This document shows, piece by piece, positions 1 through 5,823 of a stretch of DNA of 11,588 nucleotides; the first letter of the stretch is position 1; each line of letters begins with the position of its first letter. The notes under the pieces are model-generated. The model was given only the letters and a program-made list of their open reading frames with translations, was not told where the DNA came from and ran no database searches. Made by a program: the position numbers and the translations under genes. The DNA comes from SZUA-370 sp034003955 (GTDB lineage: Bacteria; Spirochaetota; Spirochaetia; Treponematales; UBA12059): positions 1-11,588 of the forward strand of contig JAVEXO010000067.1 of NCBI GenBank assembly GCA_034003955.1, written 5' to 3'.

Positions 1-42
1 ATGACACGCTGGGGGTCACAAGTTCGACTCTTGTACCGCCCA
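1..42 (+). tRNA. tRNA-Val(GAC), 3' part only
   Basis: The window opens inside the anticodon loop. Reading from base 1, the loop is ATGACAC with anticodon GAC at 3-5. The 3' anticodon-stem strand GCTGG (8-12), variable loop GGGTC (13-17), T-arm ACAAG/TTCGACT/CTTGT (18-34), 3' acceptor strand ACCGCCC (35-41) and discriminator A (42) follow. The 5' half lies outside the window, so acceptor and anticodon-stem pairing cannot be checked. GAC reads valine codons. No CCA is encoded after the discriminator base. The identity assumes standard cloverleaf spacing counted back from the T-arm. Confidence 0.9.
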
Positions 43-45
43 TTT

Positions 46-96
46 AAGTCCTTATAGTACTACGATTCATGTCGTGGTTCTATAAGGACTTTTTTT
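46..96 (+). terminator. Rho-independent terminator of tRNA-Val
   Basis: A perfect 12-bp stem, AAGTCCTTATAG (46-57) with CTATAAGGACTT (80-91), is extended inward by CTACGA/TCGTGG with one G-U pair. It runs into seven T residues (90-96). It begins four bases after the tRNA. The stem also lies just past the stop codon of the minus-strand radical SAM gene, but on that strand it is followed by TAAATG rather than a U tract, so it should work poorly in that direction. Confidence 0.9.
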
Positions 97-106
97 GCGC
101 ATACAC

Positions 107-2083
107 TTAGCCTAAGCCGGCCTCACGGAGTATAGAAAGCGCATCTATCCTAGGTTTTGGGAGCTTGCCTGCCAGGAACGAGCTCAGTGGCCTGTCCGTT
201 TCACCGTCGTCGGCCCAGGCAGACATGGCGTTGTCTAGTGGCAGGCTCCAGCGATCAGATTGCCGTTCTCCTTTGAAAGACAGATCGTTGACCGCGAAGT
301 TTGAAACAGGGGGTATGGGCTCGAGTTCGGGGCGCTGCCCACGCTCCCATGCCGTATACATGGCGGAGTGCCGTGTGAGGACGAACTTGTGCCAGAACGC
401 CGAATCTACGAGGCCCTCGGCCAGGAGTACCCGTGCCATTTCAGCCGAGTCGGCTATGTCCTGGTCGGCTTGCCCTGGAAACCCGTAGATGAGGTAGGCG
501 TGTATAAGAATTCCTGTCTTCTTGAAGGAGGCTAGGGTGCGGACAAGATCGACCATGGAGAAGCCCTTGTCGACTATTTGCAGGCCCTTCCGCGTCGCTA
601 TCTCTATGCCACCAGAGACGGCGACGAGACCGCGTTCCGCCGTGAAGGCACATGCCTCGTCGGTCCATGCCTTGTCGAAGCGCACATTGCCCCAGAATGT
701 AAACGGGCGGGCGAATTCAGCATTTCTGGCGGCGAAGGCTCGTACCATGTTAACGGGCATGGCCTCGTCCACGAAGTGTATTCCATACAAGCCACTGCGT
801 TGGGCGGCCGATAGAGCAGCGCTAATAAGCCTGTCCAGGTCGGAAGCCTTGTAGCGCTTTATGTAGTCGAGCTGTGTATCGCAGAACGCACAGCGGTGCC
901 AGTAGCAACCGTAGGCAAGGCGGTATTTAAGCCACGGAGTATCGTTCCACAGACGCTGCATGGGATTGGGAGAATCGAAAAGACGTAGATACCTGGAAAA
1001 GTCTAGACCATAGTAATCAGGGTGTATTCTGGATATATCTTCACTTTCAAGGCTTGAATACTCGGTGAATCCGGGGGTATCAGCGGCTCTCCCCTCGCTG
1101 TTTTGGGTATCTGCTGCAATACGGGTTTCAGTGTCCTGGAACCCGGAGGCTATGACCTTCCCTGTCTCGTCGCGGTATCTAACATGGAACAAGGCATTCT
1201 TGGGTCCTCCACCTAGGACATCGAGTATCGATGCCAAAGCGCCGAAGCCAGCATCGTAGGCCAGGTAGTCAAAGATATTGAATATCGAAGGTTCTTCCAG
1301 GAAGCGTAGCTCCGTCGATATATATCCGCCGCCCGCAACTATGGTAACGCGCCTACCAAAGACAAGCCTTGCTTCCGCGGCTGCTGCGATGGCTCCTGCT
1401 AGGCAGCCTGGGAAGGGTATGCTCAGTAAGAGGAGCAGCTGTTCGCCATCGACTGCCTTACTGGATCTTTCCTGCTTGAGGGAGTCAAATAGTCGGCGTA
1501 AAAGCGGACGATACAATGTTTTTATGACCCAGCCATTCTGTGCTGCATCCAAGATGGGTGCAAATGCTGGTGCGCTTTGCGAAAGCCTCTCGGCGTAGCG
1601 AACCACTCCAAAATCCGCATCAAGAGCATAGCTTATGAAGTCAGAAAGGTCGCTGAGGGTCGCCGTTGCGAAGGCCCTGGCGTCTTCTGATCCCATGCCA
1701 TCACCGAATACCGCCTCTGAGCGCATGCCGGCCGGCATCCCCGCGCCTACGGCTAGCCTATGCGCGAAGGCTGGATCTCCTCCCTCCAGAAAGGCCATCA
1801 TGGAGTCTATCATGGCCAGGTAGAGAGGCTCGTCATCGAAGTAGTTCTGTATACGCCTGGCCGTCTCATCATCGGGATGCTTTCGACCCTTGAGTGCTAT
1901 TTTGGCAGCAGAGAATACTGTTTCCAGTCCTTTTCGGCAGAAAACAGCGTGTGCCAGTTCTATTGAATGGTCTATAGCCGAAGAAGTTATACCCCTGTCT
2001 CTGAGCCAAGTGTCGATGTACCAGACGGCCGGGTAGGGAGCGTTGAGCTGGACGAGGGGCGGCTGGATGCAGAGTGCGTGCAT
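107..2083 (-). CDS. B12-binding-domain radical SAM protein, substrate unknown
   Basis: The protein has about 658 residues from the start chosen here. The N-terminal half resembles a cobalamin-binding Rossmann domain: the opening MHALCIQPPLVQLNAPYPAV is typical of this superfamily, and VTIVAGGGYIST followed later by FDYLAYDAG matches its C-terminal strands. The usual DxHxxG cobalamin-ligand motif is not evident. The radical SAM core carries YGCYWHRCAFCD, whose cysteines are spaced CX4CX2C rather than the classical CX3CX2C, and later GGIEIATRKGL, KGFS and YGFPGQ segments that fit the SAM-binding barrel. The open frame extends 21 codons upstream to 2146, but that extension runs through a repeat and lies upstream of a good promoter, so ATG 2083 is preferred. 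The gene stands alone between tRNA genes. The family includes methyltransferases and RiPP or cofactor enzymes; the substrate cannot be told. Confidence 0.85.
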   Translation of the reverse strand: MHALCIQPPLVQLNAPYPAVWYIDTWLRDRGITSSAIDHSIELAHAVFCRKGLETVFSAAKIALKGRKHPDDETARRIQNYFDDEPLYLAMIDSMMAFLEGGDPAFAHRLAVGAGMPAGMRSEAVFGDGMGSEDARAFATATLSDLSDFISYALDADFGVVRYAERLSQSAPAFAPILDAAQNGWVIKTLYRPLLRRLFDSLKQERSSKAVDGEQLLLLLSIPFPGCLAGAIAAAAEARLVFGRRVTIVAGGGYISTELRFLEEPSIFNIFDYLAYDAGFGALASILDVLGGGPKNALFHVRYRDETGKVIASGFQDTETRIAADTQNSEGRAADTPGFTEYSSLESEDISRIHPDYYGLDFSRYLRLFDSPNPMQRLWNDTPWLKYRLAYGCYWHRCAFCDTQLDYIKRYKASDLDRLISAALSAAQRSGLYGIHFVDEAMPVNMVRAFAARNAEFARPFTFWGNVRFDKAWTDEACAFTAERGLVAVSGGIEIATRKGLQIVDKGFSMVDLVRTLASFKKTGILIHAYLIYGFPGQADQDIADSAEMARVLLAEGLVDSAFWHKFVLTRHSAMYTAWERGQRPELEPIPPVSNFAVNDLSFKGERQSDRWSLPLDNAMSAWADDGETDRPLSSFLAGKLPKPRIDALSILREAGLG

Positions 2084-2089
2084 GGTTCG

Positions 2090-2118
2090 AGTATAGCGAC
2101 CAAGCCCTACTCTGTGAA
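2090..2118 (-). promoter_or_regulatory. Promoter of the radical SAM gene (probably leaderless)
   Basis: On the minus strand, TTCACA (2118-2113) is followed after 17 nt by TATACT (2095-2090). Each differs from the sigma-70 consensus at one base. The ATG at 2083 begins 6 nt after the -10 box, which is where transcription should start. There is no Shine-Dalgarno sequence in CGAACC before the ATG. Confidence 0.7.
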
Positions 2119-2120
2119 CA

Positions 2121-2167
2121 GCGCGCGATAAGCGCGCTCCCGTCATGCCCAGGCGGGCCCCCGCTCG
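2121..2167. repeat. Half copy (A) of a GC-rich palindromic repeat
   Basis: These 47 bases match 2279-2325 at 42 positions without gaps. The apical hairpin GCGCGC-GATAA-GCGCGC and the following 3' arm ending CCCCCGCTCG are present. The complementary 5' arm found in the other copy is missing: the sequence switches at 2120 into the radical SAM promoter. Two of the five differences lie opposite each other in the hairpin stem and preserve pairing. Confidence 0.7.
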
Positions 2168-2245
2168 AGTCAGCCTTACTGCACCCAGCCCGAAGGATCC
2201 CGCACACGTAGGTATATTCGTACTGCTTTACTCAAGGCTTGATCG

Positions 2246-2330
2246 AAAAGGCGAGCGGGGCGACGGGAAGGACAGTGTGCGTGCGATAAGCACGCTCCTG
2301 TCCTTCCCAGGCGGGCCCCCGCTCGGTTTT
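2246..2330. repeat. Full copy (B) of the palindromic repeat, long nested hairpin
   Basis: Three stacked stems are visible. The outer stem is CGAGCGGGG (2252-2260) with CCCCGCTCG (2317-2325). The middle stem is GGGAAGGACAG (2265-2275) with CTGTCCTTCCC (2298-2308). The apical stem is GCGTGC (2279-2284) with GCACGC (2290-2295) around loop GATAA. Internal loops are CGAC on one side and an AGGCGGG-type bulge on the other. AAAA (2246-2249) and TTTT (2327-2330) flank it and can pair, giving a weak bidirectional terminator look. It could be a dispersed REP/MITE-like element, a small structured RNA or a transcription insulator; the sequence does not decide. Confidence 0.7.
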
Positions 2331-2395
2331 CCTATAATTCTTGTCCAACAGTACTAAAACTTTATAGCTAGATGTGCGGTATTCTTCGGCAGACC

Positions 2396-2424
2396 TTGAC
2401 GCTTTCTTCCGTTTTAGGTATAAA
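2396..2424 (+). promoter_or_regulatory. Promoter of tRNA-Phe
   Basis: TTGACG (2396-2401), 17-nt spacer, TATAAA (2419-2424). Both boxes are one base from consensus. The predicted start near 2431 gives a leader of about nine bases before the tRNA, a normal length for RNase P trimming. Confidence 0.8.
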
Positions 2425-2439
2425 TGTGCGCGCAGCCAA

Positions 2440-2512
2440 GCCGCTGTAGCTCAGTTGGTAGAGCAGTGGACTGAAAATCCACGTGTCGTCAGTTCAATTC
2501 TGACCGGTGGCA
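2440..2512 (+). tRNA. tRNA-Phe(GAA)
   Basis: This is a complete 73-nt cloverleaf. The acceptor GCCGCTG pairs with CGGTGGC with two G-U pairs. The D-arm is GCTC/GAGC, and the anticodon stem GTGGA/TCCAC encloses loop CTGAAAA with anticodon GAA at 2473-2475. The variable loop is GTGTC, the T-arm is GTCAG/TTCAATT/CTGAC, and the discriminator is A. CCA is not encoded. A strong promoter lies directly upstream and a terminator directly downstream, so it is a single-gene unit. Confidence 0.97.
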
Positions 2513-2517
2513 TTCTG

Positions 2518-2549
2518 ACCGCCCCTTTTTAAGGGGCGGTTCTTTTTTT
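2518..2549 (+). terminator. Rho-independent terminator of tRNA-Phe
   Basis: A perfect 10-bp stem, ACCGCCCCTT (2518-2527) with AAGGGGCGGT (2531-2540), has a 3-nt T loop. It is followed by TC and seven T residues. It starts five bases after the tRNA. A CTGACC (2515-2520) and GGTCAG (2554-2559) pair could form an outer extension. Confidence 0.93.
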
Positions 2550-2585
2550 AAAAGGTCAGGCTTGCACCCTAAAGCCAAGACACCC

Positions 2586-2614
2586 TTGTCGCTATTGGCT
2601 ATCCCGTTTACTAT
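2586..2614 (+). promoter_or_regulatory. Candidate promoter of galE
   Basis: TTGTCG (2586-2591), 17-nt spacer, TACTAT (2609-2614). Each box matches the sigma-70 consensus at four of six positions, so the call is moderate. It would give a leader of about 60 nt carrying the hairpin described next and a Shine-Dalgarno sequence. Confidence 0.4.
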
Positions 2615-2644
2615 CGTACTGACGTGATAAGAGGCCTGTGAGCG

Positions 2645-2670
2645 CCTTGCCAGTCGCGTCAGAGGCAAGG
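2645..2670 (+). promoter_or_regulatory. Hairpin covering part of the galE ribosome binding site
   Basis: CCTTGCC (2645-2651) pairs perfectly with GGCAAGG (2664-2670) around a 12-nt loop. The right arm takes in AAGG of the Shine-Dalgarno AAGGAGA (2667-2673) that precedes the galE start. Folding would partly hide the ribosome site. No ligand domain is visible. Confidence 0.4.
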
Positions 2671-2679
2671 AGATGCTAG

Positions 2680-3645
2680 ATGAAGGTGTTGGTCATAGGC
2701 GGAGCCGGCTATATAGGTAGCCATGTTTCACTTGCAATGATGGAAGCTGGCCATGAGGTAATAGTCTACGATAACCTATCGAGCGGTACTGTTGATAATC
2801 TATTTAAAGGCGCTCTCTTCATAGAGGGCGACATCCTGGACCCGGCCAAGCTGGAAGGGAGCCTGGCCGATGGCATAGAGGGCGTGGTGCATCTGGCGGC
2901 GTTCAAGGCGGCCGGTGAATCTATGATAGCGCCTGAAAAATATTCCATTAACAATATTTGCGGAACGCTCAATATACTCAATGCGATGAGCACTACTGGT
3001 GTCAAACGTATCGTGTTCTCAAGTTCGGCTGCCGTCTATGGTGAGCCTGAGTACCTGCCGGTAGACGAGCAGCATCCTACCAAGCCTGAGAACTACTATG
3101 GCTTTACAAAGCTTGAGATTGAACGCTTTCTTGGCTGGTATGACAAGCTCAAGGGCATTCGCTACACGGCTTTGCGCTATTTTAATGCTGCCGGTTACGA
3201 TGTACAGGGTAGGGTCAAGGGCCTGGAGAGAAGTCCTGCCAATCTTCTGCCTGTCATCATGGAGGTTGCAGCCGGCATGAGGCCCGAGCTCCGGGTGTTT
3301 GGCGACGACTACGCTACAAAGGATGGCACCGGTGTACGAGATTATGTCCATGTCAGCGATTTGGCTACGGCCCACGTGGCGGCCCTCGAAAGGCTTGCCA
3401 GGACCGATCAGAGCCTCGTAGTCAACCTGGGCTCAGAGGACGGTCTTTCTGTGATGGATCTAGTCGAGGCGTCGAGGCGCGTGACAGGCAAGCCTATTCC
3501 AGTCAAGATTGAGGGTCGGCGACCCGGAGATCCGGCCCGTCTCGTAGCCAGTTCTGCACTGGCCGCAAAAACCCTGTCCTGGAAGGCTTTGCATTCAGAC
3601 TTGGACACGCTGGTTAGTTCAAGCTGGATGGTATACAAGCGCTGA
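2680..3645 (+). CDS. galE: UDP-glucose 4-epimerase
   Basis: This 321-residue cytoplasmic short-chain dehydrogenase-fold enzyme interconverts UDP-glucose and UDP-galactose with bound NAD, supplying galactose for Leloir metabolism and envelope glycans. The N-terminal NAD motif is GGAGYIGSH (G7, G10, G13). SSSAAVYGE supplies the catalytic Ser (S116), and YGFTK supplies Tyr140 and Lys144 of the YxxxK pair. YFNAAG and RDYVHVSDLA are hallmark GalE segments. Length is slightly below the usual 330-340. AAGGAGA sits six bases before the ATG. The next gene begins 30 nt later on the same strand, suggesting one transcript. A related epimerase with a different UDP-sugar preference is possible, since family members are hard to tell apart by motif. 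Confidence 0.92.
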   Translation: MKVLVIGGAGYIGSHVSLAMMEAGHEVIVYDNLSSGTVDNLFKGALFIEGDILDPAKLEGSLADGIEGVVHLAAFKAAGESMIAPEKYSINNICGTLNILNAMSTTGVKRIVFSSSAAVYGEPEYLPVDEQHPTKPENYYGFTKLEIERFLGWYDKLKGIRYTALRYFNAAGYDVQGRVKGLERSPANLLPVIMEVAAGMRPELRVFGDDYATKDGTGVRDYVHVSDLATAHVAALERLARTDQSLVVNLGSEDGLSVMDLVEASRRVTGKPIPVKIEGRRPGDPARLVASSALAAKTLSWKALHSDLDTLVSSSWMVYKR

Positions 3646-3675
3646 GCATGCTCGTGCATACATAAGGAGAACACC

Positions 3676-4908
3676 ATGGAGACCATTCAAAAGGCACTGG
3701 ATTATTTAGACAAGGCCGAGGCCGGTGTCATAGAACTTGAAAAACTACTTACGTCCATACCGGCCTTGGCTCCTGAGTCTGGAGGCGATGGTGAATGGAA
3801 GAAGGCCGAGGCACTTGAGGCTTGGCTGCGCAAGCAGGGCATGACTCAAATTGAGCATCATGACGCACCCGATGATAGGGTCAGTGCCAAGAAGCGCCCC
3901 AATTTAGTCGTCACCATACCAGGCAAGGAAAAGGGGAAACGTCTCTGGATCATGGCTCATACAGATGTCGTGCCAGAAGGGGATCGATCGCTTTGGGACA
4001 CTGAACCATTCGAAGCCGTGGTCAAGGGCGGCAAGATATATGGGCGCGGTGTCGAGGACAACCAGCAGGGCCTCGTATCCAGCGTTTTTGCAGCCTTGGC
4101 TCTTATGAAGCATGGGATCGTACCAGAACACGATGTAAAGCTTCTGTTCGTGGCCGACGAGGAGTTTGGTTCGGTATTCGGCATACAGTGGTTGCTCGCC
4201 AACAGGAATCTATTCGAGAAGGATGACCTTATTGTCGTGCCGGATTCCGGATCAAGTGACGGCTCCGAGATAGAGGTGGCGGAAAAGAATGTCTGCTGGC
4301 TCAAGCTTGTCACCAAGGGCAAGCAATGCCATGCCTCCAGGCCCGACGATGGTGCCAATGCCTTCCTGGCCAATTGCGATCTCGCCTTGAGACTCAATGC
4401 CATGGAGCGTGATGTATTCAGTGCCAAAAACCCCATTTTTGTGCCCGACAGGACGACAATAACGCCTACAAAGAAGGATGCTAACGTACCTAATATCAAC
4501 ACCGTTCCTGCCGACGACTCGTTCTATGTCGATATGCGCATCCTGCCGCAATACTCGATAGACGAGGTGCTTGCCGAGGCAGCCAAACGAGCCCGTGTTG
4601 TCGAGTCAATCTATGGAGTCAAGGTAAGCATTGAGGTGGTGCAGCGGAACGAAAGCCCCCCCACTGCCGTTGACGCACCCGTAGTCCTGCTTCTCAAGGA
4701 GGCCATTGTGGCCACCTACGGGATAGAAGGCAAGGCTATAGGCGTGGGCGGTGGCACCGTAGCTGCGTATCTGCGCCTGGCAGGTTTCCCCTGTGTAGTC
4801 TGGAGCAGGCAGGACGAGACTATGCATGCCCCCAACGAATATACGAAGATAGAGCATATACTGGGTGACGCCAAGGTATTCGCCAGGCTGATGGTCGCGA
4901 AGCGCTAA
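3676..4908 (+). CDS. M20-family metallopeptidase / amidohydrolase
   Basis: The 410-residue protein has no signal peptide and is therefore probably cytoplasmic. It carries the expected di-zinc site of the M20 (DapE/ArgE/carboxypeptidase G2) family. AHTDVVPEGD gives H95 and D97, GRGVEDNQQG gives the bridging D128, FVADEEFG gives catalytic E162 and ligand E163, VVPDSGS gives D190, and MHAPNE near the C terminus gives H384. The middle part, roughly residues 200-320, is the dimerisation lid, including GKQCHASRPDDGANA. AAGGAGA lies five bases before the ATG. Members hydrolyse amide bonds in small peptides, acyl amino acids or succinyl-diaminopimelate. The sequence does not show which, although the DapE-like active site and long N terminus fit a dipeptidase-type enzyme. 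It follows galE by 30 nt, but no functional link is evident. Confidence 0.88.
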   Translation: METIQKALDYLDKAEAGVIELEKLLTSIPALAPESGGDGEWKKAEALEAWLRKQGMTQIEHHDAPDDRVSAKKRPNLVVTIPGKEKGKRLWIMAHTDVVPEGDRSLWDTEPFEAVVKGGKIYGRGVEDNQQGLVSSVFAALALMKHGIVPEHDVKLLFVADEEFGSVFGIQWLLANRNLFEKDDLIVVPDSGSSDGSEIEVAEKNVCWLKLVTKGKQCHASRPDDGANAFLANCDLALRLNAMERDVFSAKNPIFVPDRTTITPTKKDANVPNINTVPADDSFYVDMRILPQYSIDEVLAEAAKRARVVESIYGVKVSIEVVQRNESPPTAVDAPVVLLLKEAIVATYGIEGKAIGVGGGTVAAYLRLAGFPCVVWSRQDETMHAPNEYTKIEHILGDAKVFARLMVAKR

Positions 4909-4926
4909 ATCACTTCTTGCAAGAGC

Positions 4927-5823
4927 TCAGGGCGGATCGATTATGAAGACTATCCTGCCCTGACGGACTACATCCCGGTTTTCAGCCGATATCAGTATCT
5001 TGAGCGCGTCTTCTGTGCCTATGACGGCGTCGGTTCGACGTGAGCCAAAGATTTCAGATGCCATGATCCGCAGGGGTTCTGCCCCGGCGCGAGCTGCAAC
5101 TATGGGGTCGTCTATTTCTGTGGCGTACGCGACCGCTCCCCATGACTGCAAAGCTTGGGGTTCTAGTACGTTGCGTTCAACGATGGTGAGCATGTTATCG
5201 TCATAGAGCCGGGGGAAGAGACATGGGGAGATGGCGGCACTGCGGTGTTCTCCCCTGACTCCGTACTCGCCCTTTATGAATACAACTATGCCTGTGTATG
5301 TCTTACTTGGCACATAGCGTTCAGCCGCAGGTAGATCTACGGGTCTTGAATGCTTGACGTATAGGGCGGCTAGATCGGCCAATCTCCACTCGTATGTGGC
5401 GGTGAGCCTTCCTAGGTCGCGACTCAAAGACGACCGTGTCTTTGTGCCATGCTCAAGATAGGCCTCGAAGGCCGATGCGTCGAGGCTACCGTCCATGAGG
5501 CTGTCTCTAACCGTTCGATATGAGTCGAGCCCTATTGCCATGACCTCTTCGCGAATCAGGTCAGGAACGGCCGTCTCAAGGCTCATCTCGGCCTGGGTTC
5601 TTCCGGATGGGAGAACAATGCCTGCTGCTCCTAGATTGAGTCCTACCTGTGCCCGTATGAGCCCGGCCGTCCAGTCAAGCGAACTCTCGGCCACGAATAC
5701 GGTAGGGTTCTGAGAGGGGTCGATAGTAAGAGGCTCTGCATACAAAGGCACAGTCATCAAGACCGATACGGCAAGAAGCGCGATAGATACAATCGACATA
5801 GTGTCTCGTTCCAAGGTGTCCAT
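4927..5823 (-). CDS. Secreted LPP20/FlgP-like envelope protein
   Basis: The protein has 298 residues from the chosen start. Residues about 9-29 form a hydrophobic signal segment ending LYA, with likely cleavage before EP; there is no lipobox Cys. The C-terminal part, roughly 176-296, follows the pattern of LPP20/FlgO-FlgP type proteins: TGIVVFIKGEY, then a LFPRLYDD segment, WGAVAYA, AGAEPLRI, a DAVIGTEDALKIL segment and a final QGRIVFIID strand. The open frame begins at 5940, but that extension lies inside the transglycosylase gene. ATG 5823 overlaps its stop codon as TAATG, with GAGG just before. Family members sit in the periplasm or outer membrane and some are needed for motility. It is the last gene of an envelope operon, and its function is inferred from fold pattern only. 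Confidence 0.65.
   Translation of the reverse strand: MDTLERDTMSIVSIALLAVSVLMTVPLYAEPLTIDPSQNPTVFVAESSLDWTAGLIRAQVGLNLGAAGIVLPSGRTQAEMSLETAVPDLIREEVMAIGLDSYRTVRDSLMDGSLDASAFEAYLEHGTKTRSSLSRDLGRLTATYEWRLADLAALYVKHSRPVDLPAAERYVPSKTYTGIVVFIKGEYGVRGEHRSAAISPCLFPRLYDDNMLTIVERNVLEPQALQSWGAVAYATEIDDPIVAARAGAEPLRIMASEIFGSRRTDAVIGTEDALKILISAENRDVVRQGRIVFIIDPP

Larger units (their letters stand above)
2084..2439. other. Gene-free stretch between the radical SAM gene and tRNA-Phe
   Basis: These 356 bases hold the radical SAM promoter, repeat copies A and B, and the tRNA-Phe promoter. Open frames here are short and run through the repeats; none has a credible ribosome binding site. The parts 2168-2245 and 2331-2395 show nothing I can name. 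A TATAAT at 2333-2338 has no -35 partner. Confidence 0.7.

Noticed and set aside
2084..2146. Upstream 21-codon extension of the radical SAM frame
   Set aside because: It starts inside repeat copy A, upstream of the promoter, and its Arg-rich sequence is unlike the normal family N terminus.
2252..2325. Integron attC site, riboswitch or SRP RNA
   Set aside because: The attC core sites GTTRRRY/RYYYAAC are not present, the SRP GGAAGCAGCC-type loop is absent, and I recognise no known aptamer core.
2333..2338. TATAAT as the -10 box of a promoter
   Set aside because: The hexamer 17 nt upstream is GGCGGG, and no gene follows at a fitting distance before the tRNA-Phe promoter.
2145..2357. Plus-strand open frame of 70 codons in the gene-free stretch
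   Set aside because: It runs through both repeat copies, has no ribosome site, and its product has low-complexity Pro/Gly/Arg content.
3019..3375. Antisense open frames inside galE, the M20 gene and the TPR genes
   Set aside because: They follow the codon pattern of the real genes on the other strand and lack ribosome sites or recognisable domains.
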